Below are positions 38,215-46,384 of a stretch of 64,000 nucleotides of DNA, one piece after another. Numbering within the stretch: the first letter of the stretch is position 1; each line of letters opens with the position of its first letter. The stretch is from positions 62,001 to 126,000 of the forward strand of contig MKTC01000040.1 in assembly GCA_001897535.1 (NCBI GenBank), given 5' to 3'. The notes beneath the pieces were generated by a model, which saw nothing but the letters and a program-made list of their open reading frames with translations, did no database searches and was not told the origin of the DNA. Source of the stretch: Bacteroidetes bacterium 37-13 (GTDB lineage: Bacteria; Bacteroidota; Bacteroidia; Chitinophagales; LD1). The position numbers and the translations under genes are program-made.

Positions 38215-39927
38215 ATGGTAAATTTTATGACACAAAAGGGCATAAAAAAATGGAAAATATATTTGGCAGCAATGGTTTTGCTTTGTTTAAGCCATGTTGC
38301 ATTATTGGCACAAGACTTAGAAAATATTACCAAGCAAAAACCTTTTGAGATACACGGAGCCATAAGTTTAAGCGGAGGCTACTACAAGGGTTCTGGTTTT
38401 AACAGCACCCGCAAGCCTTATACTTATTCACTAATGGCAGCACCCACAGTTTCAATTTATGGCGTTCAAATTCCGTTTAATATTACATTAACCGAAGGTA
38501 GCAATTCGCTCAAAAACCCATTTGCGCAATTTGGTGTAAACCCTTATTGGAAATGGATAAAAGGCTATCTGTGCTGGACAAATATGAATTGGACTCCAAC
38601 TACTTTAGGTGGAAAAACTTTTCTTGGTGTTGGCTTAGAAATTAACCCTTCTTTATTTCGCTTTGGCGGCTTTTGGGGAAGGCTAAACCCCGCAGTAAAA
38701 GAAAACCTATTAGGTACAGAACCTATTCAACCACAATACAAACGCTTTGGTTGGGGTTTAAAAATTGGCGTAGGAAACGAGAAAAATTACTTCGATTTTA
38801 TTTGGCTCTACGGCAAAGACCAAAATGCTTCTATTCCTAATCCCGTAGATACACTAAACCAATTAAATTACACACCGGCACAAAATGCCATCATTGGTTT
38901 TAAGAGCCACCAAACATTTGTAAAAGGAAAGTTTATTTGGGATTTAGATGGTGCAATAAGTGCTTACACGCGCAATACCAATTCGCAACTTTTGGATATA
39001 GGAAATGGTTTCGGCACCAAGTTTTTGAAAGTAGCATTTCCTCCACGCCTAAGCAGTAGTTTTGCTTGGAGTTTACACAATAATTTTACTTACAAAACAG
39101 ATAATCTTACTCTTGGTTTTGACTATAACCGTATTGAACCGGAATATCAAAGCATGGGTGTAGATTACATTTTAAACGACCAAGAAAAGATTACGCTCAA
39201 CCAAGTTTTTTATGCAGGGAAAAAGAAATGGAGTTTTAGCTTTAATGAATTTTACCAGCACGATAATTTGAATAAGCGCAAAGCACTGCGCACGCATCGC
39301 ACCGGCTTGAGTGCTAATGCTAATTGGCAGTTAAATCAAAAATTTGGAGCCACTTTTTCTTACAACAACTTTTTCATGTTCCAATCAAAAGGGTTAAAGC
39401 AAGTAAACGATTCTACCAAAGTGGCACAGTTGCAAAATACCTTTCTGCTAAGTCCGCGCTACATGATTTTAAACACCAAAATGGTTCATGTTATTTTTGC
39501 GGCAATTACATACACTCGTTTAGACGACCTCAATAAATTTACCGAAAAATTTACTCGTAACAATACTATAAACACCAATATCGGATACACACTTTCGCAC
39601 ATAAAATCGGGCTTTGGTTTTTCTCCGAGTTTTAATGTAATGTATTCTAAATCTCCTTCTTTTGATGTGCTAAATATTACACCTGCAGCAGCTTTCAACA
39701 AATCGTTTTGGAAAGGAAAAATCAATACTTCGCTTATGATTGGCTACACAGCTTCACGCCAAAATAAATTGTGGAACAGCCACACTATAAATAACACTAT
39801 TGGCATTGGATATAATATTACCACACACCACGCGCTTAAATTCGACAATAGCATGATGTACACCCGCGGGCAAATACTTGCCACTCAAGAATACAAAGGT
39901 GCGCTCACTTATACTTATACGTTTTAA
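38215..39927 (+). CDS. Outer-membrane beta-barrel protein, third gene of the cluster
   Basis: A 570-residue protein. The start is placed at ATG 38215 (MVNFMTQKGIKKWKIYLAAM); ATG 38227 is equally possible, and the longer GTG-initiated frame from 38170 overlapping the previous gene is unlikely. A signal peptide ends ALLAQDLE. The rest is alternating beta strands and turns (HGAISLSGGYYKGSGF, SVYGVQ-like IYGVQIPFNITLTEG, FLGVGLEINPSLFRFGGFWG, FSYNNFFMF, IGYNITTHHALKFD) ending with aromatic strand GALTYTYTF, a typical barrel C-terminus. It could anchor or export the two preceding secreted proteins; that is inference from the operon. Confidence 0.78.
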   Translation: MVNFMTQKGIKKWKIYLAAMVLLCLSHVALLAQDLENITKQKPFEIHGAISLSGGYYKGSGFNSTRKPYTYSLMAAPTVSIYGVQIPFNITLTEGSNSLKNPFAQFGVNPYWKWIKGYLCWTNMNWTPTTLGGKTFLGVGLEINPSLFRFGGFWGRLNPAVKENLLGTEPIQPQYKRFGWGLKIGVGNEKNYFDFIWLYGKDQNASIPNPVDTLNQLNYTPAQNAIIGFKSHQTFVKGKFIWDLDGAISAYTRNTNSQLLDIGNGFGTKFLKVAFPPRLSSSFAWSLHNNFTYKTDNLTLGFDYNRIEPEYQSMGVDYILNDQEKITLNQVFYAGKKKWSFSFNEFYQHDNLNKRKALRTHRTGLSANANWQLNQKFGATFSYNNFFMFQSKGLKQVNDSTKVAQLQNTFLLSPRYMILNTKMVHVIFAAITYTRLDDLNKFTEKFTRNNTINTNIGYTLSHIKSGFGFSPSFNVMYSKSPSFDVLNITPAAAFNKSFWKGKINTSLMIGYTASRQNKLWNSHTINNTIGIGYNITTHHALKFDNSMMYTRGQILATQEYKGALTYTYTF

Positions 39928-39937
39928 AAGACGAAAT

Positions 39938-40549
39938 CTATTCTGTTTTATCAGTCCAGTTTTGAACAAAAGAAGATTTCAAATCTATCTCTGGCAGAGG
40001 CTTTATGAAGAAAGCCATAGAGTCTGTTGGAAAGCTAATGAGCGGAGTGCCGGGCGCATAAAAATTCATCAATGGAACCATGTACGAAAACTGATATGGA
40101 TCGGTAGCAAATGCTATTTTTTGAAAACCGAGTTGCTTTGCTAGTGCTTTTCCTTTCACAATGTTTTGATTGGTGTGCAGTGCTTTTGTTTCCTCAAAAA
40201 TGTGCTCTGCGGGAATGCCAAGTGAAATGGCAAAAAGCTTCATAGCAGCACCTTCGGTATAAGGCGTGTGCACAGCATCTCCGGAAAAAATAATGTTTTT
40301 GGCAATGCCTCTATCGTAGAGTGCTTTTGCCCAATGCACGCGCACGGTAAAAAGCTCTTGATTGCTGGGAGCTTTATACGGATAGCCCGGAATAATGATG
40401 ACATCGTATGGCGCTTTTGCAAGGCTTATTTTATTTTTTTTCTGCACTAATTTATCAAGCGAGCAAGAGCTGGCGAGTAATAAAATAGCAAGAATAAAAA
40501 GCAGGCTTTTGTTGGTGCTTTTTTTAAAAAGGTAATGGATCTGTTTCAT
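39938..40549 (-). CDS. YdcF-like (DUF218) lipoprotein
   Basis: A 203-residue protein. The start at 40549 (MKQIHYLFKKSTNKSLLF) gives a lipoprotein signal peptide with lipobox LLASSC; longer frames upstream to 40612 lie inside the preceding gene. The body matches the DUF218/YdcF family: YDVIIIPGYPYKAP, VHWAKALYDRGIAKNIIFSGDAVHTPYTEGAAM, IPAEHIFEETKALHTNQNIV, KIAFATDPYQFSYM. Family members (YdcF, SanA) are thought to act at the envelope on nucleotide-like ligands, but the reaction is not settled. It overlaps the 3' end of the DUF3127 gene by 26 bp, implying coupling, and converges on the barrel gene. Confidence 0.82.
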   Translation of the reverse strand: MKQIHYLFKKSTNKSLLFILAILLLASSCSLDKLVQKKNKISLAKAPYDVIIIPGYPYKAPSNQELFTVRVHWAKALYDRGIAKNIIFSGDAVHTPYTEGAAMKLFAISLGIPAEHIFEETKALHTNQNIVKGKALAKQLGFQKIAFATDPYQFSYMVPLMNFYAPGTPLISFPTDSMAFFIKPLPEIDLKSSFVQNWTDKTE

Positions 40550-40865
40550 CGGGAATAAAATCTGGTATATCATTATTCTCATTAGATACAGCGGAACCCG
40601 AAAAGGTTTCAATTTTCCAAGCTTTTACATCGGTGTACCATTTGCCGTTAAACTCGCGGCTTTCGAGATTGAAACTTATTTTAAGTTCCGAGCCGGACGA
40701 AAGTTTATCTGCCAAGTCCGCTTGCTCATTCCACGCGGTGATGGCAACTTTTTTAGGAAATTTATCCTTTGTTTCAATCACAAATGTTTTCTTTTTCCAA
40801 GGTCCGTTTGCACCTACGCCACTATTTGTTTCTAACAAAGAAACCAATGTTCCGTTAATTTCCAT
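40524..40865 (-). CDS. DUF3127 OB-fold protein with SSB-like acidic tail
   Basis: A 113-residue cytoplasmic protein. MEINGTLVSLLETNSGVGANGPWKKKTFVIET and FPKKVAITAWNEQADLA, in order, are characteristic of DUF3127, a Bacteroidota family that reads like a five-stranded OB-fold (GSELKISFNLESREFNGKWYTDVKAWKIE, in pieces). After residue 92 the chain becomes acidic and disordered and ends IPDETDPLPF. That tip resembles the conserved DDDIPF end of single-stranded DNA-binding protein, which recruits repair and replication proteins. A nucleic-acid role is inferred from fold and tail only. It is cotranscribed with the YdcF-like gene. Confidence 0.78.
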   Translation of the reverse strand: MEINGTLVSLLETNSGVGANGPWKKKTFVIETKDKFPKKVAITAWNEQADLADKLSSGSELKISFNLESREFNGKWYTDVKAWKIETFSGSAVSNENNDIPDFIPDETDPLPF

Positions 40866-41017
40866 TTTCTATTCTTAATTTAAGTACAAACTAAGTTTTT
40901 TTCTTGGAAACTACTAAACCATAAAATGGGAGGTGAAAATTTAAACCTGTTTATTTTTACATTTATTAGCTTGAATAAGATAAATGAATACATTTACCAC
41001 TTAAATATTATCTGATT

Positions 41018-44000
41018 ATGGAATTTATCAGAGCCAAATTTTGGGCGCTTTTTATACTTGTTTGTTTTACTGCCAATGCACAGCAAACTACTTTTAGAAT
41101 TAACTACGACATTGCAAACTTCGATTTTGCATCTAAAACCGTAGAGTCGCTAACCCCGGGAAACATTATGCTTTGCGGTTGGAACACCAGCATTATTCCA
41201 ATTTATTCTTCATTAACTGAAGTAAATGGAAGTGGTAATGTACTGTGGTCTAAGCGTTATAGCGGAGGTATTTCGTATCAACTAAATGATATTAGAAAAG
41301 ATGCTGTTGCTAACCAATATTTTGCTTGTGGCGGCACAGGAAATGGCGTAGGTATTTTAATGGTTTTGAACAATGCGGGAACTCCTGTAATTACAAGAAA
41401 TTTCTCTCTTGCTCAAGCAGATGGCGTTTATTTTAACCGATTGATAAAAACTAGCGATGGCGGTTATGTGGTAGTTGGTTATGTGAATGGCTACGACCCG
41501 GATGGTGCAGGACCTGAAGTAAAGTTTTCTTCCATTACTTATGTTGATAACAATGGCGATAGCCAAACAGAAAGTATCGGCTCACCGATAATTGTAAAGT
41601 TTGATGCGAGTGGAAACCATTTGTGGCACCATGTGTTGCGCTATTACAAAACATCTGCAAAACTTGCTACCGATAGAATTTACAACGATGGTTCGCTAAA
41701 TGATGTAGTAGAAGTGAGTGATGGTTACATTGCAGTTGGTAACTATAAAGTGAATGACTTTCGTTCTGCCACTAATAGCGATGGAGATGATGCTACACCC
41801 TCTGATGCAATATTTTTAAAAACAACAACAGCTGGAGCTGTTACTTATCATCAACAAATTGATGCACCAAATACTTCTACTTCTCAAAAAAGTAAAACAT
41901 TAGCTTCGGCAAATAAAACAAGCACTGGCTTGCCGCTTATTGCGGGGAATGATGTAGATGGTGAGCCTGGAATTTTAATGCGTTTAGCAGCTTCGGGTGG
42001 TTGGGCTTCGCCATCATGGATTCAAAAATATTCTGTTGGTAATAGTTTTATTACAGGCTACACACCTTTTTTGCCAAATACTTTTTTTGAAACAGACGAT
42101 GGTAATTATGCTACTTGGGCGCAAATGATTCCATTTGGAATTCCACCGGCAATTTCATCTGCATTATTAAAAGTAACACCAACTGGTGGCATACTTTTTG
42201 GTAAGCAATATCAGGTAAGTACTTTTGCGCTTCTCCCAACAGGGCAGCAGCTTTCTGATAAAGGTTATGTGAGTTTATCGCTTGCAGGAGGCTTAACCAA
42301 TTTCGATTTGCAATTAGTAAAAGCAGACTCCGCAGGAAATGCTCCGGCAGCTTGTCCTCAAACGGATTTAAATCCAACTTCAAAAGTTCCTGGCTATTCT
42401 TATGCTGCTCCATATTACAACAGTTGGAATGCAAATACTGTTAGCAATACTTCTGCAACACCTACGGTTACCAATATAACTCCTGCACAAAATATTCTTT
42501 GTCGCACGGTGGTTTGTAATCCTAAGCCTGCCACACCAACCGTAACAGCAAATCCAAACCCTATTTGCGAAGGCAATTCAACTTTGTTGAGTGCTTCGGG
42601 TGGAAGTAATGTTACATACCGTTTTTACACAGTTCCAACCGGTGGCACAGCAATTGGTACAGGAACTTCATTATCAGTATCGCCAACTACAACTACAACT
42701 TACTATGTAGAAGCAGAAGATAACAGCAACCCGGGTTGTGTGAGCAATCGCGGAAGTGTAGTTGTAACAGTAAATAAATTGCCTGATAATATTGGAACAA
42801 TTACCGGAAATGTAGCTCCGTGTCCTAGTGCGCAAGGCTATGCTATTCCTACGGTGAATTATGCAACAGGCTACACTTGGTCTGTACCTGTGGCGGGTGG
42901 AAGTGTTACAAGTGGAGGGTCTTCAACCAATGCAACAATTACTTGGACAAATGCCGGAACTTATGTGGTTACGGTAACTGCAACAAACTCTTGTGGTACG
43001 AAGCAACAAACTTTATCGGTAACAGTGCAAAGTGGACCGCCAACTGGTATTGGTGCTATTGCAGGAAACTTAAATCCTTGCCCGGGAAGTGAAAATTATT
43101 CGGTTTCTCCAGTAGCAAATGCTACAAATTATGTGTGGAGTGTTTCAGGTGGCGGCAGCTTAACAGGCACGCAAGGTTCTGTGTCTAATACTGTAAACTG
43201 GACTACTCCGGGTGGACCTTATACCGTGAGTGTAACTGCAAGCAATTCTTGTGGCTCAGTTGGGCAATCTGCACAAGTAACAGTGAAGAATGCTAAACCT
43301 GTTATTAGCGGAACAATTATAGGCAACCAAAATCCATGTCCTGGCAATCAAAACTATTCTATTGTTGCTGTGCCAAATGCTACAAGTTATACTTGGGCAG
43401 TTTCCGGAGGTGGAAATGTTACACCTTCACAAAATAGTGCAAACATAAATTGGCTTACTTCTGGAACTTATACCGTGAGCGTAACAGCAGCCAACGATTG
43501 CGGAACTTCTACAGCTACTTTAACTGTAACCGTAAAAACAGCTCCGCCAACTTCAGTAAATGCCATTACAGGAAGCAATAATGTTTGCCCGGGAACTGAA
43601 ACGTATTCTATAACTCCTGTAACCGGAGCAACTGGCTACCAATGGAGTGTTTCTAATGGCGGAACCATTTCGCAAGGGCAAGGCACTACTTCAATAAATG
43701 TAAATTGGACTACTCCTGGCGGACCATATTCTGTGAGTGTTGTTGCCAGCAACGATTGCGGAAATGCTTCTAATACATTAAGTGTATTGGTGCAAAATCC
43801 TGCTCCGCTTCAGCCGGGTAAGATAACTGGCGACACCGTAGTGTGTGTAGGAAATGGAAACTATGCTATTGCTCCTGTAACGAATGCTACAAGCTACACT
43901 TGGGCAGTTTCGGGGGGTGGAACAATTACACAAGGTCAAGGTGCGTTAAACACAATCATAAATTGGACAGCCGCTGGAATATATACAGTTTCAGTTACGG

Positions 44001-46360
44001 CAACCAATAGTTGCGGCAACAGCACTGCGCGTGTTGTTACTGTAAAAGTAGAAAGTGGTGCCCCAACAGGTTTAGGAAATATTTTAGGCAATGCAGTAGT
44101 TTGTAAAGGAACAGCGACCTATAGCGTAACACCAATTTCCAGTGCCTCAAATTACAATTGGACAGTTGGCAATCCGGGCACAATCGTTTCAGGTCAAGGC
44201 ACTTCTTCTATCACTGTAAACTGGCCAAATGTTTCAGGAACTTTCCCAATTACGGTTTCTGCAAGTAATGTGTGCGGCACTTCTAATACGGCATCATTAA
44301 ATGTAGCAGTTTCGGATACCACACCTCCTGCTCCGGCAGTAATTACTGGCAATGCTTCTCCTTGTCCGGGAACTTTGGTTTATACCATTAGTTCAATTTC
44401 ACAAGCTACTTCTTATACTTGGACACTTTCAGGTGGTGGTTCAATTATTTCAGGTCAAGGAACTACTTCCGTAAATATTGATTGGACAACTGTTGGAGGA
44501 CCTTACACACTTTCTGTTTCAGCCGAAAACGTTTGCGGTTCGAGTGTTCAAACAAGTTTAACTATAAACGTATTAAACGGCAGCGCTCCGGTTGTGGGTG
44601 CAATTTCGGGCGATACTTTGCTTTGTCCTTCAACCAAAACGTATAGCATAGCAACAGTTTCAGGCGCTACGGGTTATGTGTGGAGTGTAACAGGTGGCGG
44701 CACAATCACTTCGGGTCAATCTACCACGAGCATTGATGTGAATTGGGCGCAAGCCGGTAGCGGTGTAGTGAGTGTAATTGCAAATGGTTCATGCAGCAAT
44801 AGCACTCCTGCAACTTTAAATGTAACAGTGAAGCCGGGTGCTCCTGCACAACCGGGAAATATTACTGGAACACAAGCTGTTTGCGGTGGTGTGAGCGAAA
44901 ATTACAGCATTGCAAGTGTACCGAATGCTACAAATTATGTTTGGGGAATTTCCAATGGTGGCATAATTATATCTGGTCAAGGTACAACAGGAATAAATAT
45001 CAACTGGGGCAATTCCACAGGCGCTTTCACCATTTCTGTTTATGCTGAAAATGATTGCGGACAAAGCGCAGTGCAAACTATTCAAGTAACTGTACAGCCA
45101 GGCACTCCAGTAATAAACACAGCTATTATTGGCGACACGGCAACTTGTCCGGTTCAGCAAGTGTATAGCATTGCAGCGGTTACTGATGCTACATCTTACA
45201 ATTGGACGTTAAGTTCCGGTGGCAATATTTTAATTGGACAAGGTACTACAAGTGTTACCGTAAATTGGACAAGCGCAGGCGTACATACATTGAGTGTAAC
45301 GGCAAGCAACAGTTGTGGAACTTCAGTTGCAGCAACCATCCAAGTGCGTGTGAATGTGGCTCCAACTGTGCCAACTGCCACAGCGCAAGATGCAACAATA
45401 TGCGAAGGCAGTTCTACGGTGCTTACAGGTAGCAATTCTTTAGGCGGAAATGTGAGCTATAATTTTTATGATGCAGAGGTTGGCGGAAACTTAGTTGGTG
45501 CAAGCCCACTTACCGTTTCTCCTACCATTACTACAACTTACTACCTTGAATCGGTGAATGAATTTGGTTGCCGCCACAGCGGTACACGCATTCCTGTTAC
45601 GGTAACGGTGGTTAATGCACCAAAAGTTTTAGAGGTGAAAGCTGAAAACGCTTCGGTGTGCTATGGCGATTCTACAGTGCTTACGGCAACTGCTTCAAAC
45701 GGAGCTACCATTACTTGGTGGGACGCGCCTCTCAATGGAAACCAAATAGGAACAGGCGCAACTTTAAACACAGGAAAACTTACTGAAACTACTTCATATT
45801 ATGCTTCGGCAACCAACTCAAGCGGTTGCAAAACTTTAGAAGCAAGAAAAGTAGTTACGGTTGAAATAAAACAACTTCCGGTAGTAGAACTTACCAGCGA
45901 TAAAGAAGAAAACAAAATTTTTCCGCAGGAGCGAATTGTGTTTACTGCCAATCCTTCGGGCTATGCCAACTATGAATTTTTCGTGAATGGAAAATCGGTT
46001 CAATCAGGTATTGAAAACGTTTATGCATCATCAAAATTAGGTGATAAAGATACAGTAGTTGTAGTTGCGCAAGACAACGGCTGCCGCAGTGTTGCCGATA
46101 CTGCAATTGTGCGCGTAGTAGATTTTCCAAACGCATTTACACCAAACACCGATGGCAAAAACGATGTGTTTTTGAAAGGCTACGACTTAGTAGTGTTGAA
46201 CCGTTGGGGACAAGAACTTTACAAAGGAATTGATGGTTGGGACGGCACTTTTAAAGGTAAAAAAGTTTCACCCGGAACTTATTTCTACATCGTGGAAATG
46301 GAAAGCATTACCGATAGAAAATCTATTGTGAAAGGAACTGTTTTATTGATTCAAGATTAA
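41018..46360 (+). CDS. Giant T9SS type B adhesin with ten PKD-like repeats
   Basis: A 1780-residue surface protein. A signal peptide (RAKFWALFILVCFTANAQ) is followed by about 460 residues resembling a propeller of SDGGYVVVGY-type blades (LIKTSDGGYVVVGYVNGYD, VEVSDGYIAVGNYK). An Ig-like domain ending near residue 586 is next, then ten tandem PKD-like domains (residues 587-1447, about 86 each) with the motif Y-x-W-x-V-S-x-G-G and N-W-T, closed by S/N-x-C-G. Two more Ig-like domains follow (ATICEGSSTVLTGSN; ASVCYGDSTVLTATA). The CHU_C type B sorting domain ends the protein: FPNAFTPNTDGKNDVFLKGY, LVVLNRWGQELYKG, GWDGTFKGKKVSPGTYFYIVE. Followed at 24 bp by a PorE-like gene and then porP/sprF-like, it resembles SprB-type adhesin loci. 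Confidence 0.92.
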   Translation: MEFIRAKFWALFILVCFTANAQQTTFRINYDIANFDFASKTVESLTPGNIMLCGWNTSIIPIYSSLTEVNGSGNVLWSKRYSGGISYQLNDIRKDAVANQYFACGGTGNGVGILMVLNNAGTPVITRNFSLAQADGVYFNRLIKTSDGGYVVVGYVNGYDPDGAGPEVKFSSITYVDNNGDSQTESIGSPIIVKFDASGNHLWHHVLRYYKTSAKLATDRIYNDGSLNDVVEVSDGYIAVGNYKVNDFRSATNSDGDDATPSDAIFLKTTTAGAVTYHQQIDAPNTSTSQKSKTLASANKTSTGLPLIAGNDVDGEPGILMRLAASGGWASPSWIQKYSVGNSFITGYTPFLPNTFFETDDGNYATWAQMIPFGIPPAISSALLKVTPTGGILFGKQYQVSTFALLPTGQQLSDKGYVSLSLAGGLTNFDLQLVKADSAGNAPAACPQTDLNPTSKVPGYSYAAPYYNSWNANTVSNTSATPTVTNITPAQNILCRTVVCNPKPATPTVTANPNPICEGNSTLLSASGGSNVTYRFYTVPTGGTAIGTGTSLSVSPTTTTTYYVEAEDNSNPGCVSNRGSVVVTVNKLPDNIGTITGNVAPCPSAQGYAIPTVNYATGYTWSVPVAGGSVTSGGSSTNATITWTNAGTYVVTVTATNSCGTKQQTLSVTVQSGPPTGIGAIAGNLNPCPGSENYSVSPVANATNYVWSVSGGGSLTGTQGSVSNTVNWTTPGGPYTVSVTASNSCGSVGQSAQVTVKNAKPVISGTIIGNQNPCPGNQNYSIVAVPNATSYTWAVSGGGNVTPSQNSANINWLTSGTYTVSVTAANDCGTSTATLTVTVKTAPPTSVNAITGSNNVCPGTETYSITPVTGATGYQWSVSNGGTISQGQGTTSINVNWTTPGGPYSVSVVASNDCGNASNTLSVLVQNPAPLQPGKITGDTVVCVGNGNYAIAPVTNATSYTWAVSGGGTITQGQGALNTIINWTAAGIYTVSVTATNSCGNSTARVVTVKVESGAPTGLGNILGNAVVCKGTATYSVTPISSASNYNWTVGNPGTIVSGQGTSSITVNWPNVSGTFPITVSASNVCGTSNTASLNVAVSDTTPPAPAVITGNASPCPGTLVYTISSISQATSYTWTLSGGGSIISGQGTTSVNIDWTTVGGPYTLSVSAENVCGSSVQTSLTINVLNGSAPVVGAISGDTLLCPSTKTYSIATVSGATGYVWSVTGGGTITSGQSTTSIDVNWAQAGSGVVSVIANGSCSNSTPATLNVTVKPGAPAQPGNITGTQAVCGGVSENYSIASVPNATNYVWGISNGGIIISGQGTTGININWGNSTGAFTISVYAENDCGQSAVQTIQVTVQPGTPVINTAIIGDTATCPVQQVYSIAAVTDATSYNWTLSSGGNILIGQGTTSVTVNWTSAGVHTLSVTASNSCGTSVAATIQVRVNVAPTVPTATAQDATICEGSSTVLTGSNSLGGNVSYNFYDAEVGGNLVGASPLTVSPTITTTYYLESVNEFGCRHSGTRIPVTVTVVNAPKVLEVKAENASVCYGDSTVLTATASNGATITWWDAPLNGNQIGTGATLNTGKLTETTSYYASATNSSGCKTLEARKVVTVEIKQLPVVELTSDKEENKIFPQERIVFTANPSGYANYEFFVNGKSVQSGIENVYASSKLGDKDTVVVVAQDNGCRSVADTAIVRVVDFPNAFTPNTDGKNDVFLKGYDLVVLNRWGQELYKGIDGWDGTFKGKKVSPGTYFYIVEMESITDRKSIVKGTVLLIQD
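42776..45358 (+). repeat. Ten tandem PKD-like coding repeats in the adhesin gene
   Basis: 2583 bp encode ten consecutive domains of 83-88 residues. Each begins near a CPG/CPS cysteine motif and ends with an S/N-x-CG followed by a V-T-V strand. Units are clearly homologous at the protein level but diverged in DNA, and long identical DNA stretches are not apparent, so recent expansion is unlikely. Unit 6 (about 44063-44326) and unit 8 depart most from consensus, for example VGNPGTIVSG in place of the S-G-G-G turn in unit 6. Confidence 0.85.
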
Positions 46361-46384
46361 ACTAAAGACACACCTTTTTTAAAC

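Noticed and set aside
42776-45358. Regular repeats that might suggest a CRISPR array
   Set aside because: Units are about 258 bp, in frame and translate to PKD-like domains; there are no short identical repeats with unique spacers.
44816-45435. Minus-strand frames inside the adhesin gene
   Set aside because: Shadows of the PKD repeat coding sequence; no start context or family similarity.
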